A stretch of DNA of 64,000 nucleotides from Chloroflexota bacterium (lineage in GTDB: Bacteria > Chloroflexota > Chloroflexia > Chloroflexales > Herpetosiphonaceae): the NCBI GenBank assembly GCA_020161265.1, contig JAIUOC010000005.1:310001-374000 (forward strand), read 5' to 3'. Each line of letters starts with the position of its first letter. Position 1 is the stretch's first letter. The translations under genes were made by a program, and so were the position numbers. Under the pieces are notes generated by a model. That model worked only from the letters and a program-made list of their open reading frames with translations, made no database searches and had not been told where the DNA came from. Of the stretch, positions 56,375 to 64,000 are shown one piece after another.

Positions 56375-56583
56375 ACGAACATAGAGCAAAGAACATAGAG
56401 CATAGTTGAGATTAGGGGCTAGGGATCAGGGGTTGGGATTCAGGCCTTGTAAGTAGAAGTCTTCGTGTCCTTCGTGGTTTGGTAACCTGAACCCTAGCCC
56501 CTGATCCCTGATTCCTCGCCCATTCATGCTCTTCGTGGTTTTGGTAATCTGAACCCTAGCCCCTGACAGCTAACCCCTGATGC
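56375..56583. repeat. Dispersed intergenic repeat cluster
   Basis: No gene is present. The segment holds two copies of CTGAACCCTAGCCCCTGA, a copy of CTTCGTGTCCTTCGTGGTTT with a shorter second copy, and AACATAGAGCAAAGAACATAGAG. Similar pieces occur at about 1800-1835, 49740-49770 and 62750-62880 in this window, so these are members of dispersed, probably non-coding repeat families. Confidence 0.75.
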
Positions 56584-58659
56584 CTATCCAATGGCCTGAA
56601 CTTCGACAATAATCCCATTCAAAGCGGCATTGCCACTTAGTGGATCGATTGCTTGATCATCGGTTAAATCGTTGATGCTGCTGCCAGCGTGGGCTTGGGC
56701 GATTTGGATTTTGGTATTAGGATAGCGATGCCCCCAGCCATGCGGCAAACTGACCACCCCAGGCATCATCAAATCGCTGACTTCCAGGGCAACCTCGATT
56801 GTGCCAACTCGTGAACTAAGTTTGACTTGCTGACCATGGTTCAGTTGGCGTTGCGCTGCATCAGCCGGATGGATTTGCAGAGTACAACGATCATCGCCTT
56901 TGACCAAGCGTTGGCTATTGTGCATCCATGAATTATTGCTGCGCAGTTGTCGGCGGCTAATTAAGCGCAGTTGCTTGGTTGGTGCTTGCTGTAACAATTC
57001 GGCTAGTCGATCCAAATCGTTGGCAATTGCTGGTGGCACAAGCTGAATCTGTTTATCTTCGGTGAAAAGCCGCTCTGGCAGGCGTGGTTGCAATGGCCCA
57101 AGATCGATGCCATGTGTTTGTTGGGCTAATTCGCTAAGTTGGATGGCATATGGCCCTGAGCGCAACCCACGCTCAAGCATGGCCTTTGGTGGGAAAATGC
57201 GCCCCTCTTTTTCGCTCATGCGCTGGGTTAATTCGCCGAAAATTTGCCAATCGTGACGAGCATCCTGATCGATCTCGAATAGCGCAGGGCTGTATTTAGC
57301 AGTGTTACGAATCGCCAAATTGTGAAATAGCACATCATAATGATCATGCTCTAAGGGCGAGCTTGGTGGCAAAATCAGGTGGGCATGGCGGGTGGTTTCA
57401 TTCAAATAAAAATCAATCGAGAGCATAAATTCAAGCCCAGCCAAGGCTTGATCAAGCTGTTGACCATTGGGCGTAGAAAGCACTGGATTGCCTGCCGAGG
57501 TGATTAACCCACGGATTTGGCCTTCGCCTGGGGTTAAAATCTCTTCGGCCAAGGCAGCTGAGGGCAGTTCACCAGCAAATTCGGGCAGCTGGCGCACGCG
57601 GGTATGCCAACGCCCAACATTACCTTTGCTACCTAGGGGCAAGGTATCGAAGGCTGGAGTAGTAAACATCGAACCGCCTTCACGATCCAAGTTGCCAGTA
57701 ATGATATTAAGTACCTGAATCAGCCACTGGCTGAGCGTGCCAAACTGCTGGACTGAAACCCCAATTCGGCCATAGCAAACAGCGCTGCTGGCATGGGCAA
57801 AATCGTGGGCTAATTGCAAAATCGTATCTGCAGCTACTCCCGTTGACTCGGCGACTGCCGCTGGGCTAAATCGTTCGAACAGCGATTCAAGCTGATCAAG
57901 CCCATTGGTAAAGCCAGCTAGCCGATCAGGATTAGCCCAACCTTCTTTGAGCATAGTATGAATCAGCGCTGCCAGCACCAAACCATCGCTACCAGGCTGA
58001 ATAAAATAATGTTGATCGGCTAATTGCGCTGTTTCGCTTTGGCGTGGGTCAAACACCACAATTTGGCCGCCGCGCTGCTGAATTGCTTTCAAACGGCGTT
58101 TAATATCGGGGGCACTCATAATGCTACCATTTGAAACCGCTGGATTCGCCCCAAAAATCAACAAAAATTGAGTTCGATCTAAGTCAGGAACCGGCAACAT
58201 TAATTGATGACCATACATGTGATAAACCACCAACTGATGCGGCAATTGATCGACCGAGCTAGCCGAGAAGCGATTTTTGGTGCGCAAACTGCGGACAAAT
58301 GCGCCAGCACCTAAAGCCGTGCCCAGATTATGCACCGAAGGATTGCCCTGATAAATGGCAATTGCATCGGGGCCATAGCGAGCCTGAAGTTGTTTTAATT
58401 GGGTAGCAGCATAATCAAAAGCCTCGTCCCAACCAATCTGATGCCAACCGTCAGCTCGGCGTTGAAGCGGCTGGCGCAAGCGATCGGGGTCGTGATGAAT
58501 ATCGCCGAGGGCACTACCTTTGGGGCAAATATGCCCACGACTGAGCGGATCAGCCTGATCGCCCCGAATCTGCTTGACTGCATTGTCGGCGACTGTAATC
58601 GCCAAGCCACACATCGCCTCACAGAGCGGGCAGGTTCGATAATGAATTTGTTCAGTCAT
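56584..58659 (-). CDS. Molybdopterin-dependent oxidoreductase with 4Fe-4S cluster
   Basis: A 691-residue member of the DMSO-reductase/formate-dehydrogenase family. The N-terminal iron-sulfur motif is Cys10-x2-Cys13-x3-Cys17-x27-Cys45. Then come the molybdopterin-binding domains (LLIFGANPAVSNGS, QIVVFDPRQSETAQLADQHY) and the C-terminal MGD-binding barrel (LQIHPADAAQRQLNHGQQVKL, VSLPHGWGHRYPNT). No twin-arginine signal is present, so it acts in the cytoplasm. The substrate is unclear; cytoplasmic nitrate reductase or formate dehydrogenase-like activity are both possible. AAGGAGG precedes the ATG. No partner subunit gene is adjacent. Confidence 0.88.
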   Translation of the reverse strand: MTEQIHYRTCPLCEAMCGLAITVADNAVKQIRGDQADPLSRGHICPKGSALGDIHHDPDRLRQPLQRRADGWHQIGWDEAFDYAATQLKQLQARYGPDAIAIYQGNPSVHNLGTALGAGAFVRSLRTKNRFSASSVDQLPHQLVVYHMYGHQLMLPVPDLDRTQFLLIFGANPAVSNGSIMSAPDIKRRLKAIQQRGGQIVVFDPRQSETAQLADQHYFIQPGSDGLVLAALIHTMLKEGWANPDRLAGFTNGLDQLESLFERFSPAAVAESTGVAADTILQLAHDFAHASSAVCYGRIGVSVQQFGTLSQWLIQVLNIITGNLDREGGSMFTTPAFDTLPLGSKGNVGRWHTRVRQLPEFAGELPSAALAEEILTPGEGQIRGLITSAGNPVLSTPNGQQLDQALAGLEFMLSIDFYLNETTRHAHLILPPSSPLEHDHYDVLFHNLAIRNTAKYSPALFEIDQDARHDWQIFGELTQRMSEKEGRIFPPKAMLERGLRSGPYAIQLSELAQQTHGIDLGPLQPRLPERLFTEDKQIQLVPPAIANDLDRLAELLQQAPTKQLRLISRRQLRSNNSWMHNSQRLVKGDDRCTLQIHPADAAQRQLNHGQQVKLSSRVGTIEVALEVSDLMMPGVVSLPHGWGHRYPNTKIQIAQAHAGSSINDLTDDQAIDPLSGNAALNGIIVEVQAIG

Positions 58660-58697
58660 CGCTACGCCTCCTTGCGTTAGGCTCTTCGGTTAACTCG

Positions 58698-59681
58698 CTA
58701 AAAGTATTGTTTAATGGCTGCGCTAATAACTTGGGCCAAAATGGGAGGGACTGCGTTACCGATTTGAGCATATTGGCTTGACTTGGAACCTAAAAACTCG
58801 AATGAATCGGGAAAAGATTGGATTCGCGCAGATTCGCGAATATTAAGCCGTCGAACTCCCTCAACTTTGCCAACATAGGGCTTACCACCTTGGATCAAGT
58901 GCTGATGATAGGCTAAAAGAATACCGTGCGGGTCGAGAATGTGAGTTCGATTGCCGCCAGCCGTTGCAGGGATCGTTTGACTGGGGGTATTTGGATTGAT
59001 AGGGCGGCCTTGACCATTTACCAACATTCCAGCCCAAGGGCTTGGTCGAAGCACAGGATTTTTGGCATAGGTGACAATTGCCTTGTTTGGTTCACAATCT
59101 GGCACATCAATTAATACTGTGCTTGAGTTAATATAGGGATTTGGGGCTGAAATACCATGAGTTGGGGCCGGAAATTGAAAATCAAGCTTTTTTTTAAATC
59201 CAATAAACAAGATTCTTTCGCGTTTTTGCGCAACACCGTAATCAGCAGCATTTACCTTTTTTATAGAAAGGTCATAACCTAAATCATTGAGTTGGTTGAT
59301 AATTTTCTGGCTATAATCAGCATTTTTAGCCGCAATAAGCCCTGGAACATTTTCTAACAAAAATGCTTTAGGCTGGGCTTCGGTAATGGCCCGAATAAAC
59401 TCTGGAATCATATCACGCCCATCAGATCCCGCTAATTGTTTTCCTGCAACCGAAAAAGGCTGGCATGGCGGGCCACCTGCCAGTAAATCAATGTTTTTAA
59501 ATGCACGAAAATCTATTTCTCTTACATCACCAAAGAGTTTTGTACTGGGGAAATTGAGATGATGTGTTTGAGCAGCTGACTGATCGATCTCGCAAGCTGC
59601 AACAACATCCCAGCCTGCCCTTGTCAAACCTAAGGATAAACCGCCAGCGCCAGCAAAGAGATCGATTGCTTGAAGTTGCAT
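58698..59681 (-). CDS. Type II DNA (cytosine-5) methyltransferase
   Basis: A 327-residue m5C methyltransferase that protects host DNA. Motif I is DLFAGAGGLSLGL, motif IV is GGPPCQPFSVAG with catalytic Cys73, motif VI is LLENVPGL, motif VIII is AQKRERILFIGF and motif X is IGNAVPPILAQVI. The target-recognition region lies between VIII and IX (around SPWAGMLVNGQGRPI and TAGGNRTHI). The start is at 59681 (MQLQAIDLFAG), not the far upstream 59777, which would run through the divergent promoter. It is divergent from a controller gene, and the endonuclease gene follows that; the recognition site is unknown. Confidence 0.95.
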   Translation of the reverse strand: MQLQAIDLFAGAGGLSLGLTRAGWDVVAACEIDQSAAQTHHLNFPSTKLFGDVREIDFRAFKNIDLLAGGPPCQPFSVAGKQLAGSDGRDMIPEFIRAITEAQPKAFLLENVPGLIAAKNADYSQKIINQLNDLGYDLSIKKVNAADYGVAQKRERILFIGFKKKLDFQFPAPTHGISAPNPYINSSTVLIDVPDCEPNKAIVTYAKNPVLRPSPWAGMLVNGQGRPINPNTPSQTIPATAGGNRTHILDPHGILLAYHQHLIQGGKPYVGKVEGVRRLNIRESARIQSFPDSFEFLGSKSSQYAQIGNAVPPILAQVISAAIKQYF

Positions 59682-59683
59682 AG

Positions 59684-59737
59684 AGTACCTAAAGTATGTT
59701 AATTTATGCCTGATAGGTATAGTTTTTGAAACATACC
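59684..59737. promoter_or_regulatory. Divergent promoter region with candidate C-protein operator
   Basis: The 89 bp between the methyltransferase and controller starts hold an inverted repeat GGTAT (59716-59720) / ATACC (59733-59737) with a 12-bp centre. A related GTACC...GTATG element lies at about 59685-59699. They are candidate controller-protein sites that could balance methyltransferase and endonuclease expression; this is inferred from position. Confidence 0.5.
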
Positions 59738-59770
59738 AGCAGAACGTTTGTTTGTCAAGCAGAGCAGATA

Positions 59771-60067
59771 ATGTCAAATATTACCCCAAAACTCGATGCA
59801 TTGCCTAGACTGCGCGTGAATGAATGCTTTATAACGCTGTTTGCTCCCCGAATCCGTGAACAGCGAATTACAAAGGGTTTAAGCCAGCACAGGCTATGTA
59901 TTTGCCTGCAAACGTATGGTATTTATGTATCTCAAGGATATATCTCACGACTTGAATCAGGTCAGCGCAAAGATCCAAGTATCGCCATTATTATTGCCTT
60001 ATCAATAATTCTTGATATTTCAATAGACCAGATCATTAATTTAACAAGGGATTTAATGAATGAATAG
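59771..60067 (+). CDS. XRE-family controller (C) protein of a restriction-modification system
   Basis: A 98-residue helix-turn-helix protein. The HTH is at residues ~28-75 (RIREQRITKGLSQHRLC, then VSQGYISRLESGQRKDPS), followed by a hydrophobic dimerisation helix. Size and position match C proteins that delay endonuclease expression until DNA is methylated. The ATG at 59771 is used; the upstream TTG at 59726 overlaps the operator region. Its end overlaps the endonuclease gene by 8 bp, which couples the two. Confidence 0.88.
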   Translation: MSNITPKLDALPRLRVNECFITLFAPRIREQRITKGLSQHRLCICLQTYGIYVSQGYISRLESGQRKDPSIAIIIALSIILDISIDQIINLTRDLMNE

Positions 60068-61160
60068 CTCAGATCAACGCGAACAGTACATTATAAAAGG
60101 ATTGATTGAATTTATTACGGAGGTTCAACAAGGCTTATTTATTGCCGATGAAGAGTTACAATCAAAAATCGAAATCCTATTTAATACTAGAGCTTGGGGA
60201 TTTCGTGAGGTTGTTTTAGTTGTCGCAGTTGCAACGTGGCTTGATCCGACATTTGATGCTTCGATTGATTTTTATGCATGTCATCCACGGCCATTGTATG
60301 AAAAAGCAATTCATTATGTACTGGATCTCTATGCAATACCTTGCCGCCAATCAGGCCCATTAAATGTTGCGAAAGGTGCAGAAGCCTTGAATGAGCAATG
60401 GGCTGCTCGACGTGAACCACAAGCTGTTGCAAATCAAGTAGTGTTGCTTGTACAATTAATAAAAAATATGGATGGAAAATCACTTCATAATTTTATAAAG
60501 CTTTTGCTGTATCGGTTTCTCCAAGAGGCTATTATTGTCCAAATTAGCTATGTTCAGCTTGAAATAAATGTTGATATCGAATATCTATATACAATTTGTA
60601 AAACGTTAATTGAGAAAACACCTGATGCTGGTAATACACCACAAAGAATTATCGGCTATTTATTATCAAGCTATCATGAAATTTTTGAGACGAGTATTTC
60701 TGTTTTTGGACATCTTAGTCATGCTTCAACTACAAGTACCACAAGTAATAAAATTGGCGATATAACCGAAATCAATAGCAAAGATATGCTGATAATTTAT
60801 GAGATAACAGTGAAGAAATTTAATGATCAGCGGATTAGAGAGGCTTATAATGCGATTAAAGCCTACCAACAAAAATATACTTTTCGATTTTTAGAGCCAA
60901 TCGAAATATTGGTGTTATGTCGTAAAAAAGATGCACCATTGTTTGAACATTCACCTCAAACATCAATCTACCTTGGTAAGATTCTATATCGTGATACGCT
61001 ATTTCACTTTATTGATATCTACGAGTGGATTATGGCTCAATTATTACGCATGAATGAACCGATGCGGGTTGCATTTTTCAATCAACTTCAAGCATATATT
61101 GGCCATAAAAATACCAGCCGTGCAGTCAAAGAAGTCTGGGGTAACTTTTATCATTCATGA
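60060..61160 (+). CDS. Probable type II restriction endonuclease
   Basis: A 366-residue protein assigned mainly by context: it overlaps the C-protein gene and lies next to an m5C methyltransferase. A possible PD-(D/E)xK core is KIGDITEINSKDMLIIYEITVKK, with Asp234, Glu248 and Lys252, so the final spacing is E-x3-K rather than E-x-K. The rest is helical and unlike families I recognise. It should cut the sequence protected by the adjacent methyltransferase. It is AT-richer than the flanking genes, as often seen in mobile restriction systems. Confidence 0.75.
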   Translation: MNSSDQREQYIIKGLIEFITEVQQGLFIADEELQSKIEILFNTRAWGFREVVLVVAVATWLDPTFDASIDFYACHPRPLYEKAIHYVLDLYAIPCRQSGPLNVAKGAEALNEQWAARREPQAVANQVVLLVQLIKNMDGKSLHNFIKLLLYRFLQEAIIVQISYVQLEINVDIEYLYTICKTLIEKTPDAGNTPQRIIGYLLSSYHEIFETSISVFGHLSHASTTSTTSNKIGDITEINSKDMLIIYEITVKKFNDQRIREAYNAIKAYQQKYTFRFLEPIEILVLCRKKDAPLFEHSPQTSIYLGKILYRDTLFHFIDIYEWIMAQLLRMNEPMRVAFFNQLQAYIGHKNTSRAVKEVWGNFYHS

Positions 61161-61351
61161 GCCATTATCGCATAGCAAAATCAGTCGTGCGAGGGATGAG
61201 CCATGGCCAAACCTATGCTAGAGTATCAGCAAAGAGCAACCACAGCGATTCCTTGGTGAAAGGCGGAACCCAAATGATAAAGATATGGTAAAAGAGCAGA
61301 TTTGTTGTTTTGTAGTAAGCTACGCTGTGGTCACGAAATTTAAGGAGATCT

Positions 61352-62686
61352 ATGAGTAATTCTGTCCGTGAACGGATGCATGTCACCGCCAAACCCAAGG
61401 AACGCGCCCTATTAGTCGGGGGCGATATCTATAACAATCGCGAAGCTTGGCACATCGACGATTCACTTGATGAATTGGCCTTGCTGGCTGATACCGCTGG
61501 TCTTGAGGTGGTAGGTACAGTTTCGCAAAAGCTTGATCATCCCAATCCTAAAACCTATATCGGGCCAGGTAAAGTGCGTGAAGTCGCTGATTTGCGTTCG
61601 GAAACGCCCTATGATGTGGTGATTTTCGATGAGGAGCTTTCGCCTTCGCAAGCCCGTAACCTCGAAGAAGCAATCAAAGTTAAAGTGATCGATCGCACAA
61701 CCTTGATTTTGGATATTTTTGCCCAACACGCTCGCACCCGCGAAGGGAGCTTGCAGGTGGAGTTGGCGCAATACGATTATCTGTTACCGCGTTTGCGCCG
61801 CGCTTGGACTCACCTTGAGCGCCAATCTGGCGGCGGTGGCGGTGGTTCGGGGGTTGGGGTTGGTTTGCGCGGGCCTGGTGAAACCCAGCTCGAAAGTGAC
61901 CAACGGATTATTGGCAAACGCATCGCCTTGTTAAAAGAACAATTGGCTGATGTGCATCGCCATCGCGAGTTGTATCGCCAAAACCGCCAAGAATCGGGCT
62001 TGCCAATTATCTCAGTGGTTGGCTACACCAACGCTGGCAAATCAACCTTGCTCAATCGTTTGGCTCAAGCCGATGTGCTGGCCGCCGATATGCTGTTTGC
62101 CACGCTTGACCCAACCACGCGCAAAGTGGCCTTGCCTGGCGGTCGCGCAGTCTTGATGACTGATACTGTCGGGTTTATTCAACGCTTACCAACTGCCTTA
62201 GTCGCAGCTTTCCGCGCAACCTTGGAAGAAATTGCCGAAGCCGATGTGTTGTTGCACGTTTTGGATCTGACCCATGCTAACGTTGAAGAACAATTTAAAA
62301 CCGTGATCGATACGCTCAGCGAACTCAAAGTTCAGGATAAACCAATTCTGACCGTGTTCAACAAAATCGACAAGATTGATAGTCCCAGCGATACCGAAAT
62401 TGTGCGCATGATCACCGAATTGGGCCTGCCGATCGATCGCTGGGTGGCGATTTCGGCCCAACAAAACATTGGAATTGAGCGCTTACAAACGGCGATTGAA
62501 CAGATGTTGATGGAGCGTATGGTTAAATTTGAGGTCATGATTCCCTATCGCGCCAACGAGCTAGTGGCGCTTTGGCATGAACGTGGGATGATCGAAAGCG
62601 AGGAATTTGGAGCTGAAGGCACAACCTTACGTGGTGCAGTGCCCCGCCAATTTGCCCATCGCTTCGAGCCATATCGCGTCAAATAA
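61352..62686 (+). CDS. hflX: HflX ribosome-associated GTPase
   Basis: A 444-residue GTPase that splits or rescues stalled 70S ribosomes under stress. The N-terminal HflX domain includes YIGPGKVREVADL and QVELAQYDYLLPRLRRAWTHLERQ with the glycine-rich GGGGGGSGVGVGLRGPGE linker. G1 is GYTNAGKSTL at about residue 224, G3 is DTVGF and G4 is FNKIDK. The start ATG is preceded by AAGGAGATCT. A strong terminator follows at 62701-62740, so it is a single-gene unit. The 190 bp upstream show no gene. Confidence 0.96.
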   Translation: MSNSVRERMHVTAKPKERALLVGGDIYNNREAWHIDDSLDELALLADTAGLEVVGTVSQKLDHPNPKTYIGPGKVREVADLRSETPYDVVIFDEELSPSQARNLEEAIKVKVIDRTTLILDIFAQHARTREGSLQVELAQYDYLLPRLRRAWTHLERQSGGGGGGSGVGVGLRGPGETQLESDQRIIGKRIALLKEQLADVHRHRELYRQNRQESGLPIISVVGYTNAGKSTLLNRLAQADVLAADMLFATLDPTTRKVALPGGRAVLMTDTVGFIQRLPTALVAAFRATLEEIAEADVLLHVLDLTHANVEEQFKTVIDTLSELKVQDKPILTVFNKIDKIDSPSDTEIVRMITELGLPIDRWVAISAQQNIGIERLQTAIEQMLMERMVKFEVMIPYRANELVALWHERGMIESEEFGAEGTTLRGAVPRQFAHRFEPYRVK

Positions 62687-62700
62687 GCCGATTCACATGC

Positions 62701-62740
62701 TGCTGTGTTAGATTAATCGTCGATCTAACACAGCATTTTT
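62701..62740 (+). terminator. Intrinsic terminator of hflX
   Basis: A 13-bp perfect stem TGCTGTGTTAGAT/ATCTAACACAGCA with a 9-nt loop, followed directly by TTTTT. It starts 15 nt after the hflX stop codon. Confidence 0.95.
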
Positions 62741-62749
62741 AATAATAAT

Positions 62750-62881
62750 TCGCGACGGTTTGAAACCGCGAAGAACACGAAGGTCACGAAGATTTTTTAG
62801 CCACGAATAATCTTCTGATCCCTAGCCCCTGAGACCTGAACCCTGCTTCAACTATGTTCTATGTTCTTTGCTCTATGTTCT
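62750..62881. repeat. Dispersed intergenic repeats
   Basis: This non-coding stretch holds CGAAGAACACGAAGGTCACGAAG, CCCTAGCCCCTGAGACCTGAACCCT-type units and CTATGTTCTATGTTCTTTGCTCTATGTTC-type units. They are inverted or direct relatives of the pieces at 56375-56583. No gene is visible. Confidence 0.7.
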
Positions 62882-63235
62882 TTACTCTCCGAGCACATCG
62901 CTCACCGCCATCAACAATTGTTCACGGCGAAACGGCTTACGAATATACATCAACACATTGGGCGTGCCTGCCACGATGTAATGCGTCGAGGCCGACATCA
63001 TAATGCGCGGAATCTGGCGTAGGCGAGGGTTGTGCTCAAGGCTGTGGCAAAACTCATGGCCTCGCATATCGGGCAGCAATTCATCAATTAATAACAGGTC
63101 GGGGATGCTTGTTTCAAGCAGCAGCAGCGCTTGGCCGACGCTTGAGGCAATTAAAATTGTATAATCAGCGCCCAAGAAATGGCGAATCAAGGCGCAAACC
63201 GTGGTATCGTCATCAACAGCAAGAATGGTTGGCAT
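62882..63235 (-). CDS. Single-domain response regulator (CheY-like)
   Basis: A 117-residue receiver domain with no output domain. The acidic pocket is in ILAVDDDTTV, the phosphorylation site is the aspartate of LLLIDELLPDMRG (about residue 51), the switch serine is in IPRIMMSAST and the conserved lysine is in YIRKPFRREQLL. It probably relays a signal from an unlinked histidine kinase. It is divergent from the partial gene at 63316. Confidence 0.92.
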   Translation of the reverse strand: MPTILAVDDDTTVCALIRHFLGADYTILIASSVGQALLLLETSIPDLLLIDELLPDMRGHEFCHSLEHNPRLRQIPRIMMSASTHYIVAGTPNVLMYIRKPFRREQLLMAVSDVLGE

Positions 63236-63315
63236 GGAAACCCTTCATAACAATGGTAGTGTGATCGATCAGCTTCAACGATGGGACAACCGCGATCGGT
63301 ACAAAGGATTGGGTA

Positions 63316-64000
63316 ATGCGATGGTTTAGAGTGTTGTTTGTGCTATTGATTGTAGCAGGATTTAGCTTGGCATGGTATCTTTTGCGGCCCCAAAATAGCC
63401 TTGTTTGGCAAACATTCACCCCTACGGTTATCCCGCTGGAACAGGCTGAGTTGGCCAATCCTGGGCGCGGGCTGTATCAATGGCGTGGCCAAACCATGAT
63501 CTGCCCTAGCGAATTGATTTCGAATCGTGAACGCTACGATCGCTGGACATGGGCCGAACTTGAGCCAAGCGAAAATGACTACGATTGGCGAGAAATTCAT
63601 CAATTGCTCGATATGGCTGAGCAGAATGGTCAGCGGGTTTGGCTGGGTTTGGGGGCAAGTGCTGGGCCGAGCAATAATGACCCGTTTTTACCAAATTATT
63701 TGCAACAGCCCGAATTTGGCGCAAGCTTTGAAGGCGATTGGTATCCAAATTACAATCATCCTTTTGTGCAAACCCGCCTCGAAGCTTTGCTAGCAGCCTT
63801 TGTAGCCGAATTTGCGGGCGATCAGCGGATTTTGGGTGTGCAGATGCGCAGTTATGGCCGTTATGGCGAGGGCTATTTGCCATGGAACGCCGATAAAAGC
63901 CATGGAATGTGGGCCAGCGAAAGTACGGCACGCTGGCTGGTTGATGCTTGGCATACCCGTCTTAGCCAGCATTTTCTGATTTCGATTCCGCTGAGCAATA
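63316..64000 (+). CDS. Putative secreted glycoside-hydrolase-like protein, 5' part
   Basis: The first ~228 residues of a protein that runs off the right edge. Residues ~1-22 (MRWFRVLFVLLIVAGFSLAW, then YLL) form a signal peptide or membrane anchor. A NPGRGLYQWRG segment follows, and RYDRWTWAELEPSENDYDW resembles the start of TIM-barrel glycosidases. The glutamate in QMRSYGRYGEGYLPW could be the acid/base. The family cannot be fixed from the visible part. Confidence 0.65.
   Translation, partial: MRWFRVLFVLLIVAGFSLAWYLLRPQNSLVWQTFTPTVIPLEQAELANPGRGLYQWRGQTMICPSELISNRERYDRWTWAELEPSENDYDWREIHQLLDMAEQNGQRVWLGLGASAGPSNNDPFLPNYLQQPEFGASFEGDWYPNYNHPFVQTRLEALLAAFVAEFAGDQRILGVQMRSYGRYGEGYLPWNADKSHGMWASESTARWLVDAWHTRLSQHFLISIPLSN

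Noticed and set aside
58698-61160. A prophage or integrative element carrying the restriction system
   Set aside because: No integrase, transposase, terminal repeats or tRNA attachment site is seen on either side.

Overview
The window looks like a chromosome segment of a filamentous Chloroflexota bacterium, most likely Herpetosiphon or a close relative. This is inferred from the gene repertoire: MalT-type LuxR and SARP/NB-ARC/TPR regulators, a CHAT protease beside an ECF sigma factor, mid-range GC, and dispersed 'ccctagcccctga' and 'ggatgag' intergenic repeats. No marker gene places it firmly.

Layout. 1-8.8 kb: metH (running off the left edge) behind a SAM-I riboswitch, a CAU tRNA, an S9 peptidase, a MalT-like regulator, a TetR/quinone-oxidoreductase pair with a clear promoter and operator, and a histidine phosphatase. 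9.2-13.1 kb: a four-gene ABC importer operon. 13.5-25.0 kb: a complete type III-A CRISPR-Cas operon (cas10-csm2-csm3-csm4-csm5, an AT-rich unknown gene, two csm6-like genes, cas6-cas1-cas2). It is followed by a 200-bp leader with two perfect DnaA-box-like motifs and one very long array of about 170 repeats (25.2-38.0 kb). The array decays at its distal end and leaves two fossil repeats beyond it. 38.3-40.1 kb: a glycosyltransferase and an HD hydrolase. 40.2-44.4 kb: an operon of TPR-CHAT protease, ECF-like sigma factor and zinc-finger protein. 44.5-50.9 kb: a secreted-type HExxH protein gene, a membrane coiled-coil protein, prfA-add and a membrane protein. 51.1-55.7 kb: a tightly coupled three-gene operon of SARP/NB-ARC/TPR regulator, small substrate-like protein and borosin-type alpha-N-methyltransferase, with a sigma-factor gene divergent from it. 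56.6-64.0 kb: a molybdopterin oxidoreductase, a type II restriction-modification system with controller protein, hflX, a single-domain response regulator and a partial glycosidase-like gene.

How the parts work together. The CRISPR locus should sense phage RNA through crRNA-guided Csm3-5. Cas10 keeps its cyclase GGDD motif but lacks the N-terminal HD nuclease, so defence probably relies on cyclic-oligoadenylate signalling to the two Csm6-like RNases and perhaps the AT-rich gene product. The restriction system adds a second defence layer.

The strongest candidate for an undescribed system is the 51.1-55.7 kb operon. The methyltransferase matches the fungal borosin enzyme OphMA along its length and keeps its active-site spacing. 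The protein encoded just before it begins with a helical segment like the borosin-binding domain of split-borosin precursors. That segment is followed by an unusually large (about 160-residue) region with no obvious short core peptide.
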